The notes: a model not told the origin generated them from the sequence alone. DNA of 55,398 nt from an uncultured Bacteroidia bacterium (GCA_903918045.1 CAIXCY010000069.1:1-55398); one strand, 5' to 3'; positions 16,296-25,252 are shown, numbered from the stretch's first letter. Translations and numbers: made by a program.

Positions 16296-16432
16296 AACAT
16301 TAACATAAATAGAATTCCAACATTATCTGTTTTGATGTTCGAGTTTCGCAACTCCCGAGTACCTGGTGTGAGGAAAAGAGATATAAAGGAGGCGCAAAGG
16401 TGTAGGATGCGACATTCTATCTTAGCTATTTC

Positions 16433-17149
16433 TTAATAATTCATAGGAACCTCCATAAGTAGAATTTCTGCATCAGTATCAGCCAGGATTGTTATTTTGT
16501 CAGTATCCCAGATTCCAAACCCATCGCGGGCGGCTAATTGCCGATCATTAATAGTCATTTCGCCACTTAGGATAAATGCGTATACTCCATTCCCTATGGC
16601 TTTAAGCTCATAGTCACAACTGACACCTTTGTCAAATTTTCCAAGATGAAACCAGGCATTCTGATGAATCCATACTCCTGCATCTTCCGGATTTGGAGAA
16701 AGGATTTGCTGCAGCTTATTATTGCGGTCTGCAAGATCGAGGGTTATCTGGTCGTACCTGGGGGTGACATTCTTCTTATTGGGGAAGACCCAGATCTGAA
16801 GAAATTTCACCAATTGATCTTTGTTTGCATTATATTCACTGTGAAAAATACCAGTTCCTGCACTCATAACCTGGATATCTCCATGCTTAATCACAGAAAC
16901 AGTTCCCATACTGTCTTTATGCTCAAGATCTCCCTCCAGGGGAATTGAAATAATCTCCATATTGTCATGAGGGTGGGTGCCAAACCCCATTCCCGCCTCG
17001 ACACTATCGTCGTTTAGTACGCGCAAAGCCCCAAAGTTCATCCTTTCGGGATTATAGTAGTTTGCAAAGCTAAAGGTGTGCCTGCTTTTTAGCCACCCGT
17101 GGTTTGCATTCCCACGGGTATCGGCTTTATGTAGAATAGTATTTGTCAT
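16433..17149 (-). CDS. Pirin family protein
   Basis: Bicupin protein of 238 residues; some pirins are quercetin 2,3-dioxygenases and others act as redox-responsive cofactors. The N-terminal cupin has the metal motif in GFGTHPHDNMEIISIPLEG (about 56-74: two His and a Glu), followed by HGDIQVMSAGTGIFHSEYN with the further His. RHTFSFANYYNPERMNFGAL is the pirin signature. The C-terminal cupin (about 160-235) lacks the metal ligands. It lies 2 nt after yceI in the same direction and so forms an operon with it. Confidence 0.93.
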   Translation of the reverse strand: MTNTILHKADTRGNANHGWLKSRHTFSFANYYNPERMNFGALRVLNDDSVEAGMGFGTHPHDNMEIISIPLEGDLEHKDSMGTVSVIKHGDIQVMSAGTGIFHSEYNANKDQLVKFLQIWVFPNKKNVTPRYDQITLDLADRNNKLQQILSPNPEDAGVWIHQNAWFHLGKFDKGVSCDYELKAIGNGVYAFILSGEMTINDRQLAARDGFGIWDTDKITILADTDAEILLMEVPMNY

Positions 17150-17151
17150 GA

Positions 17152-17697
17152 TTATGATTGCTTTACCAATTGTATTTCACAGCTTATTTTTACATCCTCG
17201 CCCACAAGCACTCCACCAGCTTCGAGGGCTGCATTCCAGGTCAGGCCAAAATCCTTTCGGTTTATCTTGCCGTTAATTGTAAATCCCGCTTTCTCATTTC
17301 CCCAGAGATCTTTCATAACACCTCCAAATTCAACATCGAGCTTAATCTGTTTTGTGACATCCTTTACCGTGAGGTCACCATATAACTCATAGCTACCGTC
17401 ATTGTCAACTTTTTCATAAGTATTTCCAATGAAATGGATCTCTTTGAAATTTTCAACATCAAAAAAATCGGCACTTTTTAAATGGGTATCGCGATCTGCA
17501 ACACCTGTGTCTACAGAAGCAGGATTCATCCAGAAATCAATCTCGGAAGTCATAAAATCCTCACCTGTTGTGTATATACTGGCATCAAATTCTTTAAACA
17601 CTCCCTTCACGTTTGTAATCATCAGATGTTTAACTTTAAATCCTATTTCACTGTGAATTGGGTCAATACCCCACTTTGTTTTTACTTGCTCTTCCAT
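17152..17697 (-). CDS. YceI family lipid-binding protein
   Basis: A 181-residue protein of the YceI family, lipocalin-like barrels that bind isoprenoid or polyprenyl lipids. Landmarks are WGIDPIHSEIGFKVKHLMIT at the start, VKGVFKEFDASIYT, the D-T-G-V-A-D-R-D-THLKSADFFDVE segment (about 63-80) and GDLTVKDVTKQIKLDVEF. There is no signal peptide, unlike E. coli YceI, so it is probably cytosolic. Its promoter has an exact -7 box, and pirin follows at 2 nt. An AraC regulator gene lies upstream in the same direction. Confidence 0.93.
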   Translation of the reverse strand: MEEQVKTKWGIDPIHSEIGFKVKHLMITNVKGVFKEFDASIYTTGEDFMTSEIDFWMNPASVDTGVADRDTHLKSADFFDVENFKEIHFIGNTYEKVDNDGSYELYGDLTVKDVTKQIKLDVEFGGVMKDLWGNEKAGFTINGKINRKDFGLTWNAALEAGGVLVGEDVKISCEIQLVKQS

Positions 17698-17728
17698 GGT
17701 TCTTATTTTTAAGTTATTTATAATGACG

Positions 17729-17736
17729 CAAAGGTA
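17729..17736 (-). promoter_or_regulatory. Promoter -7 element for yceI-pirin
   Basis: On the minus strand TACCTTTG matches TAnnTTTG exactly, 31 nt before the yceI ATG at 17697. The -33 position carries TTC/TTT rather than TTG. Confidence 0.55.
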
Positions 17737-17896
17737 GTGGGGGGAAGTTGGTTGGGAAATGGATAAATTACGGGATCAATGGTATAAATAAAGGGGAAAC
17801 GGGATAATATCGAATTGCATAATCATTACAGAGCTTTTCTTTTCGGTAGGAACGGTAGGTGATGAAATGCAAATTGAGTTTATTTCCCCTGACCAT

Positions 17897-18781
17897 CTAT
17901 TTGATTATGCTCTTCTTAAAATCCTGAAGTGAAAGTCCTTCATTTGTTTTAAAAAATTTACTGAAATGCGAGGGATCTTCGAAGCCAAGTTCAAATCCAA
18001 TTTCCTTACCGCTTTTCCCGGTGAAGATTGCCATCCGCTTTGCTTCAAGAATAATCCGATCCTGAATGAAATCCTTTGCAGAACTGTTTATGGACAACTT
18101 AATTACCTCATTCAGATAATTGGGAGTCACACAGAGTAATTCAGCATAATCCTTAACCTGATGCCATTTCATATAATGGTTTTCAACGACGGCCTTAAAA
18201 TTCGTCACAATTGTTTTACCCACTTCTATGTACTGCGTATTCGTGTCGGGGGCGGCTGAGGTGCATAATCCTTTGCACTCAATCAGGAAGAGTTTAAGGT
18301 AGGCTCCAATGGTTTCGAAATACATCTCATTCCTGATTTGAAACGCCGAAAATATTTGGTTCACAAATGGTTGTAATATATTTATAACTTGCGGCGTGAG
18401 CACAAGCGGAGGCGTTTCGCCACTTTTCTGAAATAACCGCAGGTTGGAAATAAAGTCGTTTCGAATACTGTTCTTTTCGAGAAATTCTGCCGTGAAGAGA
18501 ATCACATATCCGGTTGGATCAGGATCGGTAATCACCTGATGAACCTGCCCGGGACTTACAAAAAAGAGATGGTTCGGAAAGATGGGATATTCCCTAAAAT
18601 CAATCACATGTTTTCCCGTGGCTGTAATTGGCCAGATTATCGTGTAATAATTGTGTCGGTGGGGATTGTCTGCAATTCCCACCATAAGACTGTCTATCCC
18701 CTCCATCGTTTTTATCACAAATGGAGTAGGTGCCCCATTTTGAAGCAAATCAAGGTTATATATATTTTCCTTTCTGGTCAT
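17897..18781 (-). CDS. AraC family transcriptional regulator
   Basis: A 294-residue regulator. The N-terminal cupin sensor (about 15-140) includes NPHRHNYYTIIWP and FFVSPGQVHQVIT. The C-terminal double HTH (about 195-290) includes DYAELLCVTPNYLNEVIK and the second-helix signature IGFELGFEDPSHFSKFFKTN. The effector is not identifiable. It lies upstream of yceI-pirin in the same orientation and next to the divergent cytochrome genes at 19057; either could be its target. Its own promoter is an exact consensus match. Confidence 0.92.
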   Translation of the reverse strand: MTRKENIYNLDLLQNGAPTPFVIKTMEGIDSLMVGIADNPHRHNYYTIIWPITATGKHVIDFREYPIFPNHLFFVSPGQVHQVITDPDPTGYVILFTAEFLEKNSIRNDFISNLRLFQKSGETPPLVLTPQVINILQPFVNQIFSAFQIRNEMYFETIGAYLKLFLIECKGLCTSAAPDTNTQYIEVGKTIVTNFKAVVENHYMKWHQVKDYAELLCVTPNYLNEVIKLSINSSAKDFIQDRIILEAKRMAIFTGKSGKEIGFELGFEDPSHFSKFFKTNEGLSLQDFKKSIIK

Positions 18782-18830
18782 CGTTTTTATAAATTAAAAG
18801 AACGGAATATACTAATGGATATAATCCTTT

Positions 18831-18860
18831 CAAATTTAGATTATAATCGTTGATTGGCAA
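18831..18860 (-). promoter_or_regulatory. Promoter of the AraC regulator gene
   Basis: On the minus strand TTG (18858-18860), exactly 19 nt, then TAAATTTG (18831-18838): a perfect Bacteroidota consensus. The -7 box ends 50 nt upstream of the ATG at 18781. Confidence 0.75.
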
Positions 18861-19056
18861 ATGATTGATCCCTTTTATGCAACCTTAAACTGATTTATTT
18901 GTTCTTAAAGCAAGGATGTTTATTCTACTGGATATCCAGCTATGTGGGTCACAAAGAATGATTCTAAATTGGTTTATTCTGTGGTTTGTCATTGTTAATT
19001 ATAGTTACTTTGGCGTGTTATTGAGCTTATTTATTAATGTTCTTAAATCTTAAAAC

Positions 19057-20418
19057 ATGAAGAAATCCTTGAAAATAAAGAGTTTTTACTACTCATTGAC
19101 TTTGCCTACCAGCAAAATGGGAGTACAAATTCTAACCCATGCAGGTAAAATTTTGTTTGTAGCTATCGCGTTGCTCTTAAATATAACAGCGGTTAAAGGG
19201 CTGCCAAGTTATGCCCGGCAGACCGGCATGTCTTGTTCTGCCTGTCATTTCTCATTTCCTGAACTAAATTCCTTTGGACGTCAGTTCAAGATGAACGGTT
19301 ATGTACTCACAGGGATGAGCACCATTGAATCGAAGGACGACAGTACCAACGTAACCCGGCTTAAATTGTTAAGCACATTGCCTCTGTCGGCAATGGTTCA
19401 ATCCTCATTTACCCATATTGCAAAAGACGTTCCCGGAGTTCAGAATAATTCGGTGACCCTCCCTCAGCAATTGAGTGTCTTCTATGCCGGACAGGTTACT
19501 CCCCATATTGGGACTTTTATTCAGATGACCTATGACGGCCATAGTTTTGGGATGGATAATGTCGATATCCGGTACGCAAACCAGGGTAGATTTGCAGGCA
19601 AAAGTTTAACTTATGGCTTAACGTTGAATAATAACCCTGCTGTTCAGGATGTGTGGAATACTTCCCCAGCCTGGAGATTCCCTTCTGCCGGATCAGATGC
19701 TGCCAAGACACCTGCAAAATCGTCCATTATGGAAAATCTGGGTGGACAGGTAGCTGGATTAGGCCTATATGCACTTTGGAATAACCTGATTTTTGCTGAA
19801 GTTAGTGCTTACAGATCTGCTCAGCAGGGAGCTGCGAATCCTTCAGATACTACAAGTGTCGGTGTGCTGCGTGGCATTGCACCTTATTGGAGATTGGCGT
19901 TGCAACATCAATGGTATAACAATTATATTTCTGTCGGCACATTTGGGATTGCTCCAAGGCTATATCAAAGCGGTATCACAGGTGACATGAATAAAATCAG
20001 AGATGTCGCCTTTGATTTTCAGTATGAACATAATTTACCTTTCGGAGCGTTAACCATACATTCCTCCTATACCCATGAGAATGAGACTCGTGAATCCTCT
20101 GGTGCTCCAAGTCAGGAATTAGATTTTAATTCTTTTAAAGCCGATGCTAATCTCTATCTGAAAAAAGGATTAGGTGCAACCGTAGGTTATTTTAAAACAA
20201 CCGGCACAGTAGATGAGAATGTCGGCAGCTGGACCAATAAACCGGATAGTGACGGTTATATCGCCCAGCTTGAATATTTGCCATGGTATAATACAAAATT
20301 TGCTTTACAATATGTCGGCTATAATAATTTTGATGGCACACATTGGAATTATGATGGGAAGGGGCGAAATGCATCAGATAATAATACCCTTTACCTCGTT
20401 GTTTGGCTCAATTTTTAA
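19057..20418 (+). CDS. Cyc2-like fused monoheme cytochrome / outer-membrane beta-barrel
   Basis: A 453-residue exported protein. After a long hydrophobic leader (about 30-48) comes LPSYARQTGMSCSACHFSFP with a single c-heme site, C60-x-x-C63-H64, then ELNSFGRQFKMNGY. This arrangement and the A-R-Q-T-x3-CxxCH wording match the N-terminal cytochrome of Cyc2 fused cytochrome-porins as I recall them. The remaining 370 residues alternate polar and hydrophobic residues with many Tyr, Trp and Asn, lack long hydrophobic helices and end in LYLVVWLNF, as outer-membrane beta-barrels do. An ATG at 19117 would give a more normal signal peptide. A cytochrome c gene follows after 21 nt. The likely role is electron transfer across the outer membrane; donor or acceptor is unknown. 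Confidence 0.7.
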   Translation: MKKSLKIKSFYYSLTLPTSKMGVQILTHAGKILFVAIALLLNITAVKGLPSYARQTGMSCSACHFSFPELNSFGRQFKMNGYVLTGMSTIESKDDSTNVTRLKLLSTLPLSAMVQSSFTHIAKDVPGVQNNSVTLPQQLSVFYAGQVTPHIGTFIQMTYDGHSFGMDNVDIRYANQGRFAGKSLTYGLTLNNNPAVQDVWNTSPAWRFPSAGSDAAKTPAKSSIMENLGGQVAGLGLYALWNNLIFAEVSAYRSAQQGAANPSDTTSVGVLRGIAPYWRLALQHQWYNNYISVGTFGIAPRLYQSGITGDMNKIRDVAFDFQYEHNLPFGALTIHSSYTHENETRESSGAPSQELDFNSFKADANLYLKKGLGATVGYFKTTGTVDENVGSWTNKPDSDGYIAQLEYLPWYNTKFALQYVGYNNFDGTHWNYDGKGRNASDNNTLYLVVWLNF

Positions 20419-20439
20419 TTAATATTTACAATTTAGATT

Positions 20440-20853
20440 ATGAAAAGAATTTTTTCAGTTTCATTGCCGCTATTTGTTTTTATGTTGGTATTTAGTGCTT
20501 TTCAGGGAGTTGCTCAGGAAAAGAGTCACGGAATTGGTCCTGTCAAAACTGTTGTACTGGGTCCGTTGAATCCAAAATGGGTAGATGAAGGTAAAGGGAT
20601 ATTTAACATGCAATGTATTGTTTGTCATGATTTGGATCAGAAGAAGATCGGCCCGGCGCTTCGGAATGTAACAAAGCAGCGGGCACCTGAGTTTATTATG
20701 AACCTGCTTTTAAACTCGGCTCAGATGCAGAAAGAGGATCCTATCATCAAGGCGCTTTTAAAGGAATATAACAATTTACCGATGCCTGACCCTGCACTCA
20801 ACCAGGCTAAAGCAAGATCGGTATTGGAATATATGAGATCTGTTGCGAAGTAA
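20440..20853 (+). CDS. Periplasmic monoheme cytochrome c
   Basis: A 137-residue protein with signal peptide (MKRIFSVSLPLFVFMLVFSA, cut near AQ at 25-26) and one heme site, C59-I-V-C62-H63. It continues DLDQKKIGPALRNVTKQR and has a likely axial methionine M115 in NNLPMPDPAL. The C-terminal helix ARSVLEYMRSV is typical of class I cytochromes. It forms an operon with the cytochrome-barrel gene upstream and would be placed to carry electrons between that protein and the inner membrane. A strong terminator follows, ending the two-gene unit. Confidence 0.9.
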   Translation: MKRIFSVSLPLFVFMLVFSAFQGVAQEKSHGIGPVKTVVLGPLNPKWVDEGKGIFNMQCIVCHDLDQKKIGPALRNVTKQRAPEFIMNLLLNSAQMQKEDPIIKALLKEYNNLPMPDPALNQAKARSVLEYMRSVAK

Positions 20854-20880
20854 GCGGTTTCGTATTTAATTGGCATAATT

Positions 20881-20925
20881 CCACTGTCATGATTCTCCCG
20901 GAGATCATAGCAGTGGAATTTTTTT
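20881..20925 (+). terminator. Intrinsic terminator after cytochrome c
   Basis: CCACTG...CAGTGG outer stem, with ATGAT/ATCAT pairing inside and CTCC/GGAG at the tip, followed by AATTTTTTT. It lies 28 nt after the stop codon at 20853. Confidence 0.85.
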
Positions 20926-21086
20926 GCACCAAAAAATAGCTATTATCAAAAAATAATTACACCTTAGCACTTTATTATCAGGTAATTCAAATAGGGAGTT
21001 CTCCCTGTCCAACGAAGAGAATCCGATTGCCGGAACAACTGAAAACTCCTTGAAATTTAAAATTAATTTGTAATCTTATTCCAGCC

Positions 21087-22607
21087 ATGGTCCGTTTATT
21101 TCCGGTTTCAATCTGTATTTCAATGATTTTGCTTTTGAATATAACCCACCTCCATGGTCAGAAAGGGGGAGGTTTTCTGAGTGTGACAGAGATAGGGAAT
21201 CCTAAAATTAAAGGTTCAACTTATTTTGATGAAGTGAACCAAACCTACACTTTAATTGGCAGTGGACTCAATATGTGGGCGAACAGGGATGAATTCCATT
21301 TTGCCTCCGTAAAACTTAGCGGAGATTTTATCCTCACAACCTTCTGTCACTTTGTTGGGGAAGGGGCAAATGCTCATCGTAAAATGGGGTTAATAGTCAG
21401 AGAAAATTGTGACCCCGGATCACGCTATGCAGATGCTGCCATCCACGGTGACGGACTTACATCGTTACAATACCGGATTAAGGAAAATGACCTTACCGGG
21501 GAAGTTAAAGCGACACTTGTGGCTCCCGATGTGATCCAGCTTGAACGGAAAGGGGATACCCTTGTGATGCGCGCTGCCAAAACCGGCAATCCCCTTATTG
21601 AAACCGGACGGTTATTGATAAGCTTCAAATCCCCTGTTTATGCCGGATTGTTTGTCTGCGCTCATGATACCGGAGTGATTGAAAAGGCAGTATTTTCCAA
21701 TTTCCGTATTGATGTTCCAGCAGCAACGGGAGTTGATGGTTATCAGCACCCTTCCGCTAGTCGTTTGGAGATAATGGATGTGGCGACAGGTATCCGAAAA
21801 GTGATCTTCGCCACCAAAGGACATATCGAAGCGCCAAACTGGTCGAGGGATGGAAAATTTCTAATCTATAATTCAGAGGGATTGCTTTATAAATTTCCAC
21901 TCGATACAAAAACGCCGGAAAAGATATTCACGGGTGATGTTACAAGCAATAATAACGACCACGTCCTCTCCTTTGATGGGAAGTACCTGGGTATTTCGAG
22001 TGGTACCAAACTGCCTGATGGAAAAACCGGTTCGATGGTTTATGTGGTTCCAGTGGAAGGTGGCATTCCCAAAATAGTCACGCAGAATGTTCCGTCTTAT
22101 TTGCATGGGTGGTCTCCGGATGGAAAAACGCTTGTTTATTGTGCTGAACGAAACGGAGATTATGATGTTTGGGGAATCGGGATACATGGCGGAGCGGAAT
22201 TCCGATTAACAAATTCCAAAGGGTTGGATGATGGTCCGGAATATGCCCCGGATGGTAAAATCATCTATTTTAATTCTGTGCGTTCGGGAATGATGAAAAT
22301 CTGGCGGATGTCGGCCGATGGAAGTAATCAAAAACAGGTAAGCTTTGGTCCCTATAACGATTGGTTTGCTCATCTTTCACCCGACGGCAAAAATATGGTT
22401 TATGTTTCCTATCCTGCTGCTGTGCCTGCCAATTCTCATCCCCACAATCAACGGGTTCTGCTACAGTTTCAACCGGCAAACATTTCGAAATCAAAAGTCC
22501 TGGCGTATATTTATGGGGGACAAGGGACTATGAACGTCCCCTCCTGGAGCCCTAATGGTAAAATGATCGCCTTTGTTTCATTCACCTATGGTGATCCAAA
22601 TTATTAA
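21087..22607 (+). CDS. Exported PD40/TolB-like beta-propeller protein with N-terminal lectin-like domain
   Basis: A 506-residue exported protein (signal peptide about 1-24, ending at HGQ). Residues about 25-215 look like a DUF1349/concanavalin-type beta-sandwich (LNMWANRDEFHFASVKLSGD, RKMGLIVRENCDPGSRYADA). The second half has WD40-like PD40 blades: PNWSRDGKFLIYNSEG, LSFDGKYLGIS, HGWSPDGKTLVYCAERNGDY, PEYAPDGKIIYFNSVRSG, AHLSPDGKNMVYVSYP and PSWSPNGKMIAFVSF, giving six blades. Such proteins resemble the TolB propeller but occur widely in glycan-using Bacteroidota with unknown binding partners. No catalytic residues are recognised. It is 12 nt from the next gene, so the two are co-transcribed. 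Confidence 0.83.
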   Translation: MVRLFPVSICISMILLLNITHLHGQKGGGFLSVTEIGNPKIKGSTYFDEVNQTYTLIGSGLNMWANRDEFHFASVKLSGDFILTTFCHFVGEGANAHRKMGLIVRENCDPGSRYADAAIHGDGLTSLQYRIKENDLTGEVKATLVAPDVIQLERKGDTLVMRAAKTGNPLIETGRLLISFKSPVYAGLFVCAHDTGVIEKAVFSNFRIDVPAATGVDGYQHPSASRLEIMDVATGIRKVIFATKGHIEAPNWSRDGKFLIYNSEGLLYKFPLDTKTPEKIFTGDVTSNNNDHVLSFDGKYLGISSGTKLPDGKTGSMVYVVPVEGGIPKIVTQNVPSYLHGWSPDGKTLVYCAERNGDYDVWGIGIHGGAEFRLTNSKGLDDGPEYAPDGKIIYFNSVRSGMMKIWRMSADGSNQKQVSFGPYNDWFAHLSPDGKNMVYVSYPAAVPANSHPHNQRVLLQFQPANISKSKVLAYIYGGQGTMNVPSWSPNGKMIAFVSFTYGDPNY

Positions 22608-22619
22608 ATTCCTGAAGAG

Positions 22620-23723
22620 ATGTGTTTTTCATGTTTAAAATGGGCCTTATTGGTTGCGGTTTTTGGGTTTGCTTCTGCATTATTTTGCCGGGCATCTGAA
22701 GATCAGTCTGACTTTAATGGTCCTAAATATGTGGTAACATTTGGCATGGGCTACACTGATTTTTTGCCTGGTAGCTTAATTCGAATGGAGGTTCGGTTTA
22801 AAAATATTACCCAACATGCTGAAACAGTTACTCAGGAATTTGTAGTCCTGGACAAGGATAGGCTGGTGGTTTGGAAAACGGTCATTAATCTGGAATTGGG
22901 GGAAGAAGGGAACGTTAAAATTCCTTTGCTGATCCCGGTTCCAAAGACTGCAGGAATTTTCACGCTGACTCTAGGTCACGCGGATGAAATTCAAAAAGAG
23001 TTGATTCCTTCGTTTGAATTTAATGTGATTCGACCCCAAAAGTCGTCCAGGTTATCTAAGATTTTGGTTTATTCTCCTGCCTATGAAGAGAATCTTAACT
23101 TATTTTTAAAGACCTGGGAGATAAAAGCGCCCAATTACTCCTGGGCTCAGGTGTTATTACTTGGAAAGGAGGGTTGGGCTCACTATATTGCCGGGGAACC
23201 TGAGATCAGCCAGTTAATATCCCGTTCGTTACGCCGGGAGATGTCCGTTATTTTTCTCGATTTTGGATCTTCAGGAAGGGATCAAACTACGCAATCTAAA
23301 ATATTTTTGCCATTTGATGTGAAAGTTAGCTTTAGCAAGTTGAAATCACCTGAACGAGTCTTTATATTAAAGGGTGGTTACCCTGAACTTACCTATGGTT
23401 TAGCCACATCCAGGGTCGATGAGTGGAATGGTAGTGATGGATTTACTGTTCCGGACGAGGAGATGCGTTTTGAAGGGAAAGGGGTGCGCATAAACGCCCT
23501 GGCTACTTGTGGGGTTAATCCAATCCGGTTTCCATTGGTTGAGGTGATTCCAGTTAGTGGGAAAGGAAAACTTTATTTATGCCAGTTAAGCACTGAAGGC
23601 CGGATAGATGAAACAATACAGCCAGCAAGGTATGAGCGGGAGATTCCGGTTTATGATCCTGTGGCAGTACAGCTATTGTTAAATTTAATATCTGTATCGG
23701 TTGGGGATGATTTGCTTAAGTAG
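22620..23723 (+). CDS. Exported protein of unknown function
   Basis: Not recognised. The 367-residue protein has a signal peptide (MCFSCLKWALLVAVFGFASA). A possible lipobox is not convincing. Residues about 30-140 look like an Ig-like beta-sandwich (SLIRMEVRFKNITQHAETVT, VVWKTVINLELGEEGNVKIP). A mixed alpha/beta part follows, including AQVLLLGKEGWAHYIAGEPE and MSVIFLDFGSSG, which is reminiscent of the amidotransferase-like regions at the C-termini of some GH2 glycosidases. No catalytic glycosidase domain precedes it. It is co-transcribed with the propeller protein upstream, and the pair may act together at the cell envelope. The stop codon lies inside a perfect 36-bp palindrome. Confidence 0.6.
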   Translation: MCFSCLKWALLVAVFGFASALFCRASEDQSDFNGPKYVVTFGMGYTDFLPGSLIRMEVRFKNITQHAETVTQEFVVLDKDRLVVWKTVINLELGEEGNVKIPLLIPVPKTAGIFTLTLGHADEIQKELIPSFEFNVIRPQKSSRLSKILVYSPAYEENLNLFLKTWEIKAPNYSWAQVLLLGKEGWAHYIAGEPEISQLISRSLRREMSVIFLDFGSSGRDQTTQSKIFLPFDVKVSFSKLKSPERVFILKGGYPELTYGLATSRVDEWNGSDGFTVPDEEMRFEGKGVRINALATCGVNPIRFPLVEVIPVSGKGKLYLCQLSTEGRIDETIQPARYEREIPVYDPVAVQLLLNLISVSVGDDLLK

Positions 23724-23751
23724 AGGCGTAAAATTTTACGCCTCTACTTAA
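23716..23751. terminator. Perfect 36-bp palindrome, bidirectional terminator candidate
   Basis: TTAAGTAGAGGCGTAAAA (23716-23733) is followed without a gap by its exact reverse complement (23734-23751). It includes the stop codon of the plus-strand gene (23721-23723) and ends 5 nt before the stop of the convergent MFS gene. Flanks are AT-rich but lack a long T-tract. Confidence 0.7.
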
Positions 23752-23756
23752 ATAAA

Positions 23757-25085
23757 TCAACCATTTTTAGTTTTTGGAAATTTCTTCCGGACAAGTAACG
23801 AAAGACCGATAAATGCAATTATAAGAATAATTGGCAGAACCGACATATTGCGTAAGGTTATTTGGGGACCGGAAGTTTCGATCGATTTTCCCATGATAGG
23901 CAACACCATAGAAGTTGCGACAAAACCTGCCCCGCCTAAAATAGACATTCCCAATGCACCACTTTTGGGGACATATTCAGAAGCAAAACCGATCATAGTT
24001 GGCCAGAAGTAACATACGCCAACGGCAAATACTGCTGCCGAAAGAACTGTCATCATGGCACCTGATGAAATACTGAGCAACCACAGTCCAACTGTTGCAG
24101 TAATGGCCGAACCTAACAATACCCCGGTTGGGTTTAAACGATGAATCAATCCTCCTGCAAAAAAACGACCAACTGCCATAATACCCGTCATCACCACCAG
24201 GATAATCATTGGATTGATTCCGTTGGTACTTAACAGTGCATTAATCCACTGGTTTGTTCCCAGCTCTGTGGAGGCCGTAAGCAACATGCAAAATAACACC
24301 AGTGGAAATAACAGACTGATTTTATTTATTAACCGTCCTTCGATAATTACCAAAACAACAATTGCCGTGATAATCAGGTAAGGAACCATGCTATTGAAAT
24401 TCAAGCTTAGGGCAGGGATGAAAGCAGAAAGAATCATAAGTAGTACCGCTGCGATTATAGTATATGGTGCGCCAACATTACGCATCATATCTTTATAAGT
24501 AGCACCGCTGGCCACCCGTTCTGTCTCCGGGATCCTTTCGTTGAAGAATAAATAGCCGTAAGTGGCTAATGGAATAAAGAGTATACCGACTAATACCTGC
24601 CATGGGAAGTTAAATGAATCCATGATCAACCAGGCTAAAACTCCTCCAATCACGATTCCGCCAGGAAACCAAACATGAAACCTGTTTAGCATTTTTGTTT
24701 TTTCAGTCGGAAAGATTGTAGCAACAAGGGGGTTACAAGCTGCCTCAACACTACCATTGGCGAGTCCGATAAATACATTGGCAATAAATAGGGAGGTAAA
24801 ATCTTTAGCCAAAAGTAAGAGTATAATTCCGATAACATGCAGACCAAAGGCCAACCGGACAATTGTTTTTGTTTTGACGATATCGATGATAAATCCTCCT
24901 GCAAACATAGCTATGGCAAAGCCGAAGAATGCAGGTGCAAAAGCGCGGCCAATTTCTTCTTTGCTTAATAGATAAGTGGTAGTAAATACACCCTCAATTT
25001 TTGCTCTGATAGCAAATGTCAGTCCGGTAACCAGTAACGCCAGACAGCTGGCAATAAAAAGTCTCTTTTGATTTACATTTTCCAT
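23757..25085 (-). CDS. MFS sugar-type permease
   Basis: Inner-membrane major facilitator protein of 442 residues with about twelve membrane segments, starting at 10-30 (FIASCLALLVTGLTFAI) and ending at 414-432 (LPIILIIAFIGLSLLVR). The first-half cytoplasmic loop region GGFIIDIVKTKTIVR and the NRFHVWFPGGIVIGG segment resemble sugar permeases of this superfamily. It lacks the wording I would expect of FucP. The substrate is unknown, but nearby genes for fucose and sulfated glycans make a sugar plausible. It is monocistronic, with a -7 box at 25253 and a long 5' leader. Confidence 0.87.
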   Translation of the reverse strand: MENVNQKRLFIASCLALLVTGLTFAIRAKIEGVFTTTYLLSKEEIGRAFAPAFFGFAIAMFAGGFIIDIVKTKTIVRLAFGLHVIGIILLLLAKDFTSLFIANVFIGLANGSVEAACNPLVATIFPTEKTKMLNRFHVWFPGGIVIGGVLAWLIMDSFNFPWQVLVGILFIPLATYGYLFFNERIPETERVASGATYKDMMRNVGAPYTIIAAVLLMILSAFIPALSLNFNSMVPYLIITAIVVLVIIEGRLINKISLLFPLVLFCMLLTASTELGTNQWINALLSTNGINPMIILVVMTGIMAVGRFFAGGLIHRLNPTGVLLGSAITATVGLWLLSISSGAMMTVLSAAVFAVGVCYFWPTMIGFASEYVPKSGALGMSILGGAGFVATSMVLPIMGKSIETSGPQITLRNMSVLPIILIIAFIGLSLLVRKKFPKTKNG

Positions 25086-25252
25086 AATCGGGTTGAATAT
25101 TTAGTTAGAAATTAAAATAGTTTTCCGGGATTAGTAACAGCTTAATAAACTGATAAATACTGCGGTTTTAAATTGGATTGCAGGTTTTGAAACAGGATTC
25201 AGGCGTTGGGAAATAAAAGAGCCCATACATTTATATTTCAGTTCAGTTACTG

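Larger units (their letters stand above)
15948..16432. other. Intergenic region with repeats, GNAT to pirin
   Basis: These 485 bases between convergent genes contain no credible gene. They hold a 24-nt dispersed repeat (15961-15984), AT-rich sequence and a well-preserved three-hairpin element (16171-16295). No conventional terminator with a U-tract is evident. Confidence 0.6.

Noticed and set aside
19057-20418. Proven iron oxidation function
   Set aside because: Motif and layout only suggest a Cyc2-like protein; no other iron-oxidation genes are in the window and the organism may use it for a different donor or acceptor.
23757-25085. FucP fucose permease
   Set aside because: Length fits but characteristic FucP wording is absent, and it is far from fucI on the other strand.
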